A stretch of DNA of 29,182 bases from Saccoglossus kowalevskii (Eukaryota > Hemichordata > Enteropneusta > Harrimaniidae): assembly GCF_000003605.2 (NCBI RefSeq), contig NW_003124897.1, positions 4,163 through 33,344 of the forward strand, given 5' to 3'. This document shows, piece by piece, positions 1 through 10,118 of this stretch (its first letter is position 1; each line of letters opens with the position of its first letter). The translations under genes were made by a program, and so were the position numbers. Under the pieces are notes generated by a model. The model searched no databases, was not told the origin of the DNA, and saw only the letters and a program-made list of their open reading frames with translations.

Positions 1-141
1 ATTTATTTTATCACATCGAACAGACATCTACCATGCACAATGACATCGAACTTGCATCATTCACACCCACTCTCCCGCAAGACACTTATATTTGAAGTAT
101 GCAATATTTTATTTTATCTATTATAACAAGTTTCACATTAC

Positions 142-606
142 TCAATAACATAATACAATGTTTGTGCCACAGTGCACAACTACATTATCTGCTTTCATGA
201 CCCAATCCTGCATGTTGTTCACTGCAATACCAATGTCCGGAAACATTGCACCACTAATGGGTACTACATCCGTATTGGCCAGTCTTCCTGATTTCACATC
301 TCTAATAATAGAATCGCCAACAATAAAAGTTCTTTTAGTAGACCCATCATTGATAATCGGTAGTGGCTCACTTTTAATATTCTCTTCCTGTGATTTGCAT
401 AACTCCAGTTTGAGTGAGTCAATCCCCATTTGCTGCTTTTTAATTTTTGCTTTTTTATTAATAACTTGTGCAGTTGCACACTTAGAACTAAGCCTTTTGC
501 ATTTCAATTTTTGAATTATTTTTTTGTGAATGTAATAGAACTCTGCTTTCTGAATCAAAGATAAGGATGAGTCGTATAACAACCTACCAAATGGCAATAA
601 ATTCAT
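142..606 (-). mobile_element. SGNH/GDSL-hydrolase-like fragment, probably from a LINE ORF1
   Basis: A 154-residue ATG-to-stop frame. Residues about 25-75 are Lys-rich and helical. They are followed at about residue 93 by FIVGDSIIRDV, the block-I GDS nucleophile motif of SGNH hydrolases, and near the end by VVVHCGTN, the typical GTN block; the protein stops six residues later. SGNH domains of this kind, behind a basic or coiled-coil segment, occur in ORF1 of CR1/L2-type non-LTR retrotransposons, where they are thought to act as esterases. The catalytic Asp/His block normally found C-terminal to GTN is absent, so this is a truncated, probably inactive copy. No reverse-transcriptase frame adjoins it in the window. 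A last exon of a host gene is the alternative; an AATAAA-type sequence follows the stop within about 40 bp on the same strand. Confidence 0.45.
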
Positions 607-1422
607 ATTATAGAATGGTCACTGAAGCAAAATAATCAGATTATTGCATCTAGAAACTGGTGTAAGTAGTGTGTATCAGGTGCACATTCTTTCATTTACT
701 CTGGTGAAAGCTAAATTGTTGATTATCATTTATTTGTGAGATATGTCATGCAGTACCATACGTCAACTGAGTCCCCCCCCCTCCTTAACTGAGGTTAATT
801 GTTTTCCAGAAATGATGCTTTTTATGCAAATATAGATTGTTTAATTATGAACATACAAAACTAGTGTATTTTTTGATACTATCAGTGATACACCTTGTGA
901 ATAGAGTAGTTATGTCAACAACAAAAAGTCATCGTCATGAACACTATAGTGGCAACTATGTATCAGTAGCCATGTGCATTTCCCAGACCGCACCATATCC
1001 ATGTAGCACAATAGTCGTCAGTCTAACTCTAGACTGTTACATTAGTGATCTTTCACCACAGAAAACGGCACGTCATATTTCTATAATGTTGACTGGTTAG
1101 TTCTGAAACTCCTTGTCATGTGATGAAAAATGCACAACCTTCGGCGAAGATGTTGCGTTGGCAAGCAAATTCGTAAACTTAAAAGTGAATATGCTCAAAA
1201 TAGTGAAATTAAATGCGATTAAAAATAATTATTTTGCAGTAATTAAAAATAACCAAATAAATTAGAAATTGACAATGTAATTTATCGTGAAGTGTTTGGG
1301 TATATTTATTGAGCGCGCGCTGATTCATACAAAACTGTTAAAAACAAGCGAACTGACGGTCGAAATAGCTCCGCTGTCTTCATTATCATTGAACAAAAAT
1401 CAATAAAGTGGCATTGTGGTGG
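607..1422. other. Intergenic, no gene recognised
   Basis: AT-rich sequence with a poly-C tract near 774-783. The 87-codon plus-strand frame at 837-1100 has no recognisable domain and ordinary base composition, so I do not call it. Confidence 0.5.
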
Positions 1423-1871
1423 ACGGTTTCGGACTAGTTGTCGAAAATAACCTTCTCTACCGAAAACATTCACTAAAAATCCAATTTTGACACAAATTTA
1501 TCAAATCTGACAGAGGACAACCCCCAAGTACCTTTGCTGCAAATATCAAAGCATTTGGCTTTACGGTTTCGGACTAGTTGTCGAAAATAACATTTTTTAC
1601 CAAAAATATTCACTAAAAATCCAAATTTGCAAATTTTGAGACGAATTCAAAAAATCTGACAGAGGACCACACAACGTATCCTTGCTGCAAATATGAAAGC
1701 AATTGGACTCACGGTTTTGGACTGGTTATCGAAAATAACAAAATTACCAAAAATGACAAAAATATTCACTAAAAATCCAAATTTGCATATTTTGACACAA
1801 ATTTAACAAATCTGACAGAGGACCACCCCAAGTACCTTTGGTACAAATATGAATGTAATTGGTCAAGTACT
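1423..1871. repeat. Tandem array, about 144-bp unit, three copies
   Basis: Units start at 1423, 1563 and 1711 (spacing 140 and 148) with ACGGTTTCGGACTAGTTGTC or a close variant. Each contains ATTCACTAAAAATCCAA and ends with AAATCTGACAGAGGAC plus a short tail. The array runs directly into GAAGAAGTCGTTTAAAGG and a GC-rich GGGAC/GGAC microsatellite at about 1903-1935. I recall this combination as a dispersed repeat in several marine invertebrate genomes, where tandem core plus microsatellite is typical of Helitron-like non-autonomous elements; that assignment is inference. Confidence 0.85.
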
Positions 1872-1896
1872 GTTGAAGAAGAAGTCGTTTAAAGGA

Positions 1897-1940
1897 AAAC
1901 TTCACGCGGGACCGGGACGCGGGACGGACGACGCCGGAGA
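1897..1940. repeat. GC-rich GGGAC/GGACGAC microsatellite at array end
   Basis: Degenerate repeats of GGGAC, GGAC and GACGCCGG directly downstream of the 144-bp array and of a GAAGAAGTCGTTTAAAGG block. It is much more GC-rich than its flanks. Confidence 0.6.
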
Positions 1941-2978
1941 GACCCCCATACCAACAGCTCCGCTGGGTCATCTGCGAGTTTCAACTGAGTTTCTCCATAT
2001 CGCGCCCCTTGTGCTCTAAAGAACCAGGTGTGTCCACTTACAATGGAAACGAAATAAACTTCCATTTTTACAAAGATCTCGAAAATCGTCGATCGAACAA
2101 TGGGTGAACATAACAATAACGACAATAATTCGGTAAAAAAAATCAGCCCAGAAAGAATTATATTTGTTTCTTCTCCCGAACAAGTAAACATGCGCAAGAT
2201 GGAATAATCAGCGCGAGGTTACCGTCAAGGAAACATGGGTTTCATTCAATCATGTATGCTACTAATTGTCATCTAACTATAAGGCCGTCGCTGATTGGCT
2301 GCTGAGCTGGAATGACAATTTTCTGTGAAAGATTGGCATTTTTGTCTTGATTTGTAGGAATCTGAAAAACGCGTTTCACAACTTGTCTCTTATTTATGCC
2401 GCATTCAAGATGGCGCTCCCATATAGTAAATATCGCATTTATTTTTTTATCACTGGTGCGCCAGCTGACTGTGCATACAGACACAATTATGATATCAAGT
2501 ATCAATATGAATGTTGAATATATACGCAGAATAAACACTCAAACATGTCATTATAGTAAACACCTTTGTCATTATATATTTATCCAACACATATTTATTT
2601 TAAACACCACTCTAATAAAAATGAATAGTTACTTACAAACAACATAACACCTGACAGACCGAAGGACAGCCATCTATTTGTATAATCATATATTGTTTTG
2701 CCTTGCAGTTACGGGTTGCATTAGTAATGCACCATATCGCTGCATCATCAGCTAGAGGTTAATTGAGATCAAATGGGTAAAATAATTCTGAAATAACCCA
2801 ATAAAATCACCCCATGAGTTGCATGCATATCGACATTTTCCGCATCAGAAATTAACTAGTGTCAAATGAGTCTCCATGGACACTAGAACTCGACGTAATC
2901 CACACGTGAGCTACATGTTATAATTATGTTATTGATTTCACTAACGTACGTACTTGTCATACTCGTAATAATGCACGG
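1941..2978. other. Intergenic, no gene recognised
   Basis: Several 80-100 codon frames overlap on both strands at 1889-2647, but none shows a domain, a splice-site pattern or coding-like composition. An isolated CAAGATGGCGC motif lies near 2405. Confidence 0.5.
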
Positions 2979-3247
2979 TTAAAGGGCGGTAGTCGTTGCG
3001 TCACGCATGCGCGAGATATATGGGTCTCATATAAACAAAGATGGCGACTTTGACTGCTGCGCAGATCAACGAGTACAAAACTGGGACGTTACCTAGCTTT
3101 AAATTAGTTATTTTTTAGACGATTGGAAGGTATCGAAGGAGTCACCGGCGATAAATAGTGCAATTCGCGTCCACCTCATCCTTGTGATTTCCATTAAAAG
3201 AGCGCATTGAATTGTGGCAGCGCAGCGCGACGACTGCCGACCTTTAA
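2979..3247. mobile_element. MITE with TTAA target sites and ~28-bp inverted ends (copy 1)
   Basis: TTAA at 2979-2982 and 3244-3247 flank an element whose ends are imperfect inverted repeats: left TTAAAGGGCGGTAGTCGTTG, right (reverse complement) TTAAAGGTCGGCAGTCGTCG, with CpG-rich similarity continuing inward. It is 269 bp with flanks and has no coding frame. TTAA duplication with RG-rich ends fits non-autonomous Kolobok or piggyBac superfamily elements. An AAGATGGCGAC motif lies inside near 3040. Related ends occur at 6240, 6393, 12587 and 14185. Confidence 0.75.
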
Positions 3248-3301
3248 TATAACAATCTGTATTTATCGTCTAAAAACCATTTACATGTGCGCGTAGTTGC
3301 A

Positions 3302-4236
3302 TTAAGCCCGCTGCACACTGTCCGACTGAACACGTCCCCGACTCATCTCAACTCATCTCAACACAACACGTGTAGTCGTTTTGTAATAATTTTGACGCGT
3401 TTTGTAATAAAAAGCCGAGGTTTGTGAATGCCAACCAACGCATTTGTAATAGCAGTCGAAGCGTTTTGTATTACGCATTGTTTACACTTAGTCTACGTCG
3501 TTCAACTGGCCAGTTTAACCAATGTGCATATGCATTATACAAGATAAACATAATACAAAACATAAATTGAGGTATATGCACATGTTCGTGGGTAATCGTT
3601 TTTTACGTTCTTTTTATCACATTGTTAAAATTATTAAATATTACTTCATAGTTCTGCTACAAGTGGACAGCTTAAATAATTGAAACTCGTCATGTAATTT
3701 GGATTAAAGAAGAAATGAAAGAATCTCTATTGCCATTTTCTTTACGTAAAATTTCACAAAACGCTAATCACTGTGAATACGCGAGTATTATCTTAATTAC
3801 AAACGATTGTATGGAAACATGTTGCAACCGAGCATTTTTTATTTATTCAATGTCATAATATCTGTATACATCTATATATATATTATCTGATTTACAGTTT
3901 TATTTTAAAACGGGCAGGTATTAATGCTCGTCACAGTTTACGATCCGCAACATATGGGGTTATTTGGATGAACAGAAAGTGTAGCAGATTGGTCCCAAAG
4001 AAAGGCCATTTGACACGTTGCATACTGAGTAAGAATATAAAGGATGAATAATAAGTTGAATGAAATCCGATGTTCAGTCGTGACAGTGTGTACCATTACG
4101 TGTAGCAGTGTGCGGCACTCACTCACTCAAATCTCAGTCGTAATGAACCTATCTGAAAACAACTGAACGTAGATTGCGTGCATGTTCACTCGGTGTGCAT
4201 CGGGGAATGTAGAGTAGTGTGGCGGGCTTTAGAGAA
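3302..4236. mobile_element. Possible degenerate inverted-repeat element
   Basis: The left end reads TTAAGCCCGCTGCACACT and the right end, reverse-complemented, CTAAAGCCCGCCACACT, giving about 15 matching bases in opposite orientation 930 bp apart. A TTAA lies at the left edge only. The interior has a direct repeat of ACTCATCTCA (about 3343-3362) and three copies of a CGTTTTGTAATA-like motif (about 3375-3475). No coding frame is seen. It overlaps the probable 3' UTR of the receptor gene. Confidence 0.3.
3842..3904 (-). terminator. Candidate polyadenylation signals for the receptor gene
   Basis: On the minus strand AATAAA occurs at 3904-3899 and again at 3847-3842. They lie 490-550 bp downstream of the receptor stop codon at 4396-4394. 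These are the first canonical AATAAA hexamers I found after the stop. Use of either is inferred. Confidence 0.35.
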
Positions 4237-4393
4237 ATTAAATACTAGTACTAATCACTTAGATTTACAGTTGAATACAATATAGAGTGCATTTGTAAGT
4301 ACATTTTGTAATATGACGTAATCCTAAGCTGCACACAATGTACTCACTATACAACTAAACTGGTGTAGCCATTACATTGAGTAGGTAGTAAAT

Positions 4394-4582
4394 TTATGCG
4401 TTATTTTCAGCGAAGCGGAGCTCTTTTCTTTTCTGGAATCCGGATGACACTGTCGTTGTCAGTGTACTCCGCAATGAACGACTTGGTCCATCATTAGATG
4501 AGACGGAAAACCCGAATCTTCTTCTATGAACCAAGGATGCGTCGTTGTGTCTAATACGTTTGATAAGACGTTTTAGGTCTCC
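4394..4582 (-). CDS. Neuropeptide-type GPCR, exon 4 (helix 8 and C-terminal tail, stop)
   Basis: This exon is too short to stand out as an open frame, but it fits exactly. A long pyrimidine tract on the minus strand ends in TTTTGTATTTTAG at 4583, and the exon opens in phase 0. It supplies 62 residues and a TAA stop. It continues the preceding exon's ...NDTFR with GDLKRLIKRIRHND, an amphipathic basic stretch typical of helix 8, followed by a Ser/Thr-rich tail (SVSSNDGPSRSLRSTLTTT) that would suit GRK phosphorylation and arrestin binding. There is no Cys, so no palmitoylation anchor is visible. A competing acceptor at 7968 would give only an 18-residue tail. The better tract, the open length and the helix-8 continuity favour this exon. 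Confidence 0.75.
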   Translation of the reverse strand, partial: GDLKRLIKRIRHNDASLVHRRRFGFSVSSNDGPSRSLRSTLTTTVSSGFQKRKELRFAENNA

Positions 4583-4749
4583 CTAAAATACAAAAATAAA
4601 ATAAAATAATCAACTACTTACGAACATTTTTTTTATTTCACAAACGTTACTGGTGCATCTACGTGCTGTAAGAAACTATTAGATCGAAGTTATTTAAGAC
4701 CATTGCAGTTTAGATTGCATGTCGAATGATTGCAGTGTTAAGTTTGTTA

Positions 4750-4782
4750 GTCTCCGTTCGGACGCAGTCCGAAAACGGGGAC
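4750..4782. repeat. Short hairpin next to tandem array
   Basis: GTCTCCGTTCGGAC pairs with GTCCGAAAACGGGGAC around a GCA loop, giving an almost continuous 14-bp stem. It lies 15 bp upstream of a GTGC/GTCC microsatellite and about 80 bp upstream of the tandem array. Confidence 0.7.
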
Positions 4783-4796
4783 TTGTGTGTTGACCT

Positions 4797-4857
4797 CCGT
4801 GTGTCCGTGCGTGCGTGTGTCCGTGCATACACGCGTGCGTGCGTGCGTGCGTCCGGA
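4797..4857. repeat. (GTGC/GTGT)n microsatellite
   Basis: Alternating GTGCGTGC, GTGTCC and CACGCGTGC blocks ending in GTCCGGACC. It sits between the hairpin and the first unit of the array. Confidence 0.85.
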
Positions 4858-4860
4858 CCT

Positions 4861-6110
4861 GTATCAAGATGGCCGAATGGCGGCCATTTTTGTGCTAAAA
4901 ATCATCAAAATCAAGCATTTCTCGGCTGTTTACAGATGAATTTTGTTCGAACTTGGTACATACATTAGACATTATGGGATCTTGATGCAAATAATTTTGT
5001 TTTTCAGATAAGATTTTAATTATGGGGTTTTCGTGCCATATCTCTGACTTGCTTTCACTGATTATGTTCAAATTTTAAATATTCATTATACATCATGTCA
5101 TAGAAAGACAGATATATTGGTTTGACGATTCTATTCAAAATGGCCAAATGATGGCCATTTTTGTGCTAAGAAATCATCAAATATCAAGTATTTCTGGCAT
5201 TTATTGATGGATTTTGTTCAAACTTGGTACATATATTAGACATTACAGGTTCCTGATGCACATTATTTATTTTTAAGATCGGATTCAAAATGGCTGTCTG
5301 GTGGCCATTTTGTTTTAATGAATGGGCTTTTAGACCCATATCTCCGATTTGTTTTGACTGATTATATTCAAATTTTAAATATTCATTATACATTATGTCA
5401 TAGATAGACAGATATATTGGTTTGACGATCCTATTCAAAATGGCCAAATGGTGGCCGTTTTTGTGCTAAGAAATAATCAAATATCAAGCATATCTGGCAT
5501 TTATGGATGGATTTCGTTCAAACTTGGTACATATATTAGAAATTACAGGTTCCTGATGCACGTCATTTATTTTAAAGATCGGATTCAAAATGACTGTCTG
5601 GCGGCCATTTTGTGTTAATGAATGGGCTTCTCCGACTTGTTTTGACTGATTATATTCAAATTTTAAATATTCATTATACATCATGTCATAGATAAACGGA
5701 TATATTGGTTTGACGATCCTATTCAAAATGGCCGAATGGTGGTCATTTTTTGCTAAAAAAATCATCAAATATCAAGCATTTCTGGAATTTATGGATGGAT
5801 TTCGTTCAAACTTGGTACATACATTAGTCATTACGGGTTCCTGATGCACGTCATTTTATTTTTCAGATTGGATACAAAATGGCTGACTGGCGGCCATTTT
5901 GTTTTAATGATTGGGCTTCTAGACCCATGTCTCTTAAATGCTTTGACTGATTATATTCAAATTTTATATATTCGTTATATATTATGTTATATATACATGT
6001 ATTCAAAATGGCTGATTTTAAATGCTGTTCCAGAGCAATATCTCTCAATATGGACAAGTACTTGTTTGACGATCAGATACAAATGTCAATCATTTTAATG
6101 TTAAAAAAAT
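4861..6110. repeat. Tandem array, ~300-bp dimeric unit built of ~150-bp halves
   Basis: About four copies. The phrase ACTTGGTACAT recurs at 4951, 5222, 5522 and 5810. Within each unit two half-modules begin with AAAATGGC, at 5137, 5287, 5437, 5587, 5725, 5876 and 6005 (spacings 150, 150, 150, 138, 151, 129). Each half has a short inverted repeat of ATGGCC...GGCCAT. Conserved blocks include TTTGACGATCCTATTC and TCATTATACATCATGTCATA. No protein is encoded; the 84-94 codon frames here are by-products of the repeats. The array lies in receptor intron 3, about 280 bp from exon 4. Confidence 0.92.
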
Positions 6111-6239
6111 CATATTCCTGACATAGTTATATTCCAGCTATATTACTATAAACAAAACTATATATCTTAAATTTGATAACTAACGGGAACTGTGTCATGC
6201 ATGGCTTGTTGTTTGAAGATTTGTTTGTTAAGGATATTC

Positions 6240-6393
6240 TTAAAGTGGGGAGTCGTCACCTGCGCATGCGTCAGATGGCCATTGTTTACAAACAAGCGTC
6301 TACCCATGAGCCTTTGCTTTTTTAGCGTGTATTGTTATCGTCGCTTGGGGCTCAATTCCCGCGCGTGCGCATGTGACGACCCTCCCGCTTTAA
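6240..6393. mobile_element. MITE with TTAA target sites and ~30-bp inverted ends (copy 2)
   Basis: TTAA at 6240-6243 and 6390-6393 border a 154-bp element. Left end TTAAAGTGGGGAGTCGTCAC; right end reverse-complemented TTAAAGCGGGAGGGTCGTCA; both continue into TGCGCATGCG or TGCGCACGCG. There is no coding content. It belongs to the same end-sequence family as the element at 2979 and is shorter. Confidence 0.8.
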
Positions 6394-7900
6394 CATAAGT
6401 GCCTTCTTTTATGCACATATTAACGTAACTGTTGGCGATCGTTCGCAGATATACTAGCATATAATATGACATCTATAACACGCATGGCATTGAACCCTTT
6501 TATAAAATCCTCTTATTCCTTGGAGCAGCATTGAATAATAAATAAGATAACTGCTACAAACACACCTGTCAACTGATAATTGAAACCCGAAACATCATTG
6601 AATTATGTACTACGCTTAGAAATGAATTGTATCCTCGGTTTATTGTAACCCTTAAAATTCCTCTGAAGGAATTAAAATGGTTAAACTAACTGCAAAAACA
6701 CACAAATTTTACAAAAATTACTATCTAAAGCACGACAATGCACAAGATGTTCCACGCTGCTAAGACGCATCTTGAATTTTCAAGGTGAATGTTCCGGCGA
6801 AGCACTCCACTATCAGGGAGGAGTGTCCGCCCGGGAATTGGTTGGTTAGCAGACTAGAACTTTCGTCAAAACATGTCATGTACTGTTCAAATATTCCTTA
6901 AAAAATGAAGAGTCCGATTGAAAGGAAACTTCGTATATAAGTAATATTAAATAATAATAATAATAATATTAAATCTGATCTTAAGTACCAAACATTACAT
7001 AAGCAAGTACTTTCTTATTTGAGTTGACACGACACGAGTAAAATAATGTTGAAAATAACAATGGATTGTAATTAGCTCTCATGGGATTGTCAATACCCCG
7101 GATCAAGATCGCCTCAGAAAATCTGTATACTAGTATATCAGTAAATGTCAACGTGTTCACGCAAGGATAGCGATTTCAGATTTCTGCATCTTTCTTGTTT
7201 CTAAGGCAACCACTTACAGAAATAATGATGCACACTGGTTTTGTTTAGATACCACTATTGATCTTTCACAATACATGTACATATGTTGAATTCTTATCCA
7301 ACTCGTTACCATTGGGATTATTCATCATTCAGTATTAGCACCGAATGATACACAATAATTTCGTACAAAAAAGTGTTACTAGTGGGATCTAAAGATATTT
7401 TGAAATTTTTTTTCATACATTTCATTCAATAAATCGTTGAACATATAGTATAATATGTTATTTTCTATGGAGGATTCCAAATCTACTTCCTAGTTCAAAT
7501 ATTTCGGCATTTCGCAAATGTCAAATGCCAATAATACAGAAGTATGCCGGCCGCGTATATGCAGTCAACGCACGATGTTCTTACAATTGACGACAATAAC
7601 ACAAACCGTGGCGGCTTTTATCGGCTTAGGAAGCGTGTCACTGAGCTCCCTGAGCTTATCAAGTTTACAATCGCGCTGTGAATCGAAAATTAAAGTTATC
7701 ATAGATAACAAGTCCAAATCGGAAGATACGTATATGCTATTACACAGAATGTACCGGAATATCTATAACACAACAATTAATTAATTATTTCTGTGTATTG
7801 TGTATAGATGCAACATACCTATCACAACATATGCGTTATTGAATTCAGATTAAAGAGATTATTCTCAATACTCCCAGTGTTGTGTCGAGTCGCTGTATAT
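6394..7900. other. Intronic AT-rich stretch, nothing recognised
   Basis: Contains an (AAT)n run near 6951-6968 and scattered ATG frames without domains. It lies within receptor intron 3. Confidence 0.5.
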
Positions 7901-8699
7901 TCGGGTGACTTCACAAACATCGTGTCAACATTTTGACGCAGGTCATTTCTCTGCGAACGTGCGCAGACTTTAAATGAAACCAATATGCGATATGTTCTAT
8001 TTTCACGGTGGGTAGGACTGCTGTACAAAATGACTTAAAGGATGTTTGATATAGTTTCACGTTTACAATGTGTGCACGATGGGAACAAACCACGCCAGTT
8101 CGAATATAAGACAATATGAGTGCAAGCATATGTCTATTTGGAGAAACTGCGTTTTATATGTCAAAATGGTAGATTTTCTCAGGACATATTTTTTCATCAT
8201 ATGTGTCGAGTATAACTCCACCAAAATCTCAATATGTCCAGCAAACATTTGAACATACCTCTGTATGTTAGTTGCAGTTTCTACGTCACAAAGCGTGTAG
8301 AAATGTTATATCGCGAATATATTAATGTAGCGCAAAATACCAAAATTTGAATACCATTTTTAAAAGGCCTTTTATTATCCACAGTTTCAAAATAAATGGC
8401 AATGCTTACTTTTTTTCTCACAGAGCTTGTATTGTACTACGTACAGTAACATAAAAAACGAGGGTCGGTAACCCATGTGTGTCCATGCAATACTATTTAA
8501 TAGAAATGAAGATTTTCACAACCATCCAAACCTATGCGTGTTTACAAGATCTATTCGCTATGATAAAGGATTATACATTAGCGCTACTGTATATATCAGT
8601 GCGGCTCATTCATATTATGGACACAGATGACAAATGGATTGGCTGATGCAGAAATCACTTAAAAACCTCTCAAATAGACTCGCGCAATACCTTGCATTT

Positions 8700-8785
8700 A
8701 AACCAGGTCGCCTGTCAGAGGTCATCGGATGATGTATTTGCTATGGCACATTACAATCTAATTGATGTCTGGCAGGCGAGGTTCA
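8700..8785. repeat. Imperfect hairpin (~84 nt) inside intron 3
   Basis: TCGCCTGTCAGA at 8707-8718 pairs with TCTGGCAGGCGA at 8769-8780 (one T-G). Flanking AACC/GGTT extends the stem outward, and CATC/GATG and TGTA/TACA extend it inward around a ~15-nt loop. The size and shape are pre-microRNA-like, but I recognise no known miRNA seed and internal pairing is interrupted. Confidence 0.4.
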
Positions 8786-9407
8786 CTTCCGTGATTTTAG
8801 GCAATAAAACGCGACTGCATATCAGGACTATACAGCATCCAACTGGCACTGCTGATATATGAGAATTAAAAGAATGGTGATTTTGGTTTGTATTCATCTC
8901 AATAACAAACAACAAAGTGTTGCGAGGTACACCTATTGATTTGCCATGCGGGCAACGTCAGTCAGAGTTATGTTTCCCCATGGTGCTATGATATGGGAAA
9001 AAAGAATATGCGACCGATTTGAAGACGTGATATGCTGTTGTCCGGCAATAATTAGGTGTTTTATATTAGTATCACGTCATACCTAATTATTCTAAATGTA
9101 CATTTACCATACTACACACTGAAGCATAATGGGTACTTTATAGGATTTTCTCGTCGGTGGATGCGGACAACATATTTTACGAAATGTTACATCACGCTTG
9201 CGCATATGATAATGTTACATGCAGTTTGTAAGTTTCCATAACATGCGCACTATCCACCCCCTTACCGCAGATTAGCCAATCACGTCGCATGATTGATAAG
9301 TGATAATGATTGTGTTGTGTTATGATAGTTGCTGCTCCGAGTCGTTAAGAAAAAAATGCGACCATGTTTTAAAGAATATGCATTATTGATGTAAAATATT
9401 ATCTTAC

Positions 9408-9623
9408 CCTGAATGTGTCGTTCAAAAACGTATATACGAAGGGATTCAGGAAACTGTTTGCCATCGCCAACCAATGACAGGTGAGGTAGACACCGATGAC
9501 CATCTTGTAGTATTTCGAATGTTTTAAATATCGTTGGTCAATAGTTATAATGATGTTGAATATATTCAATGGCAGCCAGCAGACAGCGAATGCGATAACA
9601 ATTACGATCAACATCTTCAATAT
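9408..9623 (-). CDS. Neuropeptide-type GPCR, exon 3 (TM6, extracellular loop 3, TM7)
   Basis: 216 bp, 72 codons, phase 0 at both ends. The acceptor is TTTTCTGTTGTAG at 9624 and the donor AGG|GTAAGA at 9407. It encodes residues 284-355 of the assembled receptor. TM6 carries the toggle-switch motif CWLP (residues 298-301). ECL3 is short and charged. TM7 has HWLAMANSFLNPFVY with the NPxxY motif at 343-347, and the exon ends in LNDTFR at the start of helix 8. HWLAMAN before NPxxY is characteristic of the NPY/NPFF/RYamide/tachykinin-like peptide receptors. Confidence 0.93.
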
Positions 9624-9713
9624 CTACAACAGAAAAGGTAACAGATGCAACATTTGCTCCGCCATATTTACCACATTTTTCTATAACTTCGAAAAAGAAT
9701 TATATATACTAAC
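9624..9713 (-). other. GPCR intron 2 (90 bp, phase 0)
   Basis: The donor is AAG|GTTAGT at 9713 and the acceptor TGTTGTAG at 9624. It is very short compared with the other two introns and separates TM5/ICL3 from TM6. Confidence 0.85.
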
Positions 9714-10118
9714 CTTTTTCTTTGCGGTGAGATGTGCCGCATCCCTGTTACTATGGGCGTTGCCTGGCAACGATCGTTTCCAGATAATAACCGCCGTTTT
9801 GGTGTACGTCCACCCTAGTACACCTAGTGGCACTGCGAATACAAATAGAAACATACACACTTCATACACGATGGAGGTGCTGTGATGTGACCAATGTTCA
9901 TCGCATTGGTAGTACCAGTCACCATTACGGGATTCTTTCAGCACGGCCCTCGCATTGATCAGCGGTTCTATCGATATGATAAGTGATAACACCCAGATGC
10001 CCAGTATGATAAACTTGGTTCTTGACGTCGACACTTTCGCCTTTATGGGGTTAGTTACTGCTTGATAGCGGTTAATACCAATAGCCGTTAGCGTATATAT
10101 GCTTACTCCGACAGAAAC
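9714..10118 (-). CDS. Neuropeptide-type GPCR, exon 2 (rest of TM3, TM4, ECL2, TM5, ICL3)
   Basis: 405 bp, 135 codons, phase 0 at both ends. The acceptor TTTCTGTTCCAG lies at 10119. It encodes residues 149-283. TM3 completes as VSVGVSIYTLTAIGINRYQAV, so the DRY motif is NRY at 164-166. TM4 has the conserved Trp at 190 (LGIWVLS). ECL2 has Cys220 (WYYQC), which would bond to Cys140 of exon 1. TM5 carries Pro245 (FAVPLG). ICL3 holds IWKRSLPGN, a pattern shared by NPY/NPFF/prokineticin-like receptors. The junction inside TM3 (LFLQQ|VSV) restores a continuous helix. Confidence 0.94.

Larger units (their letters stand above)
4583..9407 (-). other. GPCR intron 3 (4825 bp, phase 0)
   Basis: The donor is AGG|GTAAGA at 9407 and the acceptor TTTTAG at 4583. 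The intron contains a ~300-bp tandem array, a TTAA-flanked MITE and a hairpin near 8700. An 88-codon ATG frame on the opposite strand (7518-7784) has one hydrophobic stretch and no recognisable domain. Confidence 0.7.

Noticed and set aside
1744-2197. Minus-strand frames of 75 and 102 codons
   Set aside because: They overlap the 144-bp array and the GGAC microsatellite; no protein signal.
5184-6098. Several 80-94 codon frames with similar protein sequences
   Set aside because: They are read-through of the tandem array; the similarity comes from the DNA repeat, and frames are not kept in every unit.
7518-7784. 88-codon plus-strand ATG frame with a hydrophobic stretch
   Set aside because: No domain, no splice context, located in receptor intron 3 on the opposite strand.
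7911-7967. Alternative last receptor exon giving SAHVRREMTCVKMLTRCL and a stop, phase 0 after exon 3
   Set aside because: The acceptor (ATTTAAAG) has a poor pyrimidine tract and the tail is very short; the exon at 4582-4394 has a far better acceptor and a helix-8-like start. It remains possible as an alternative end.
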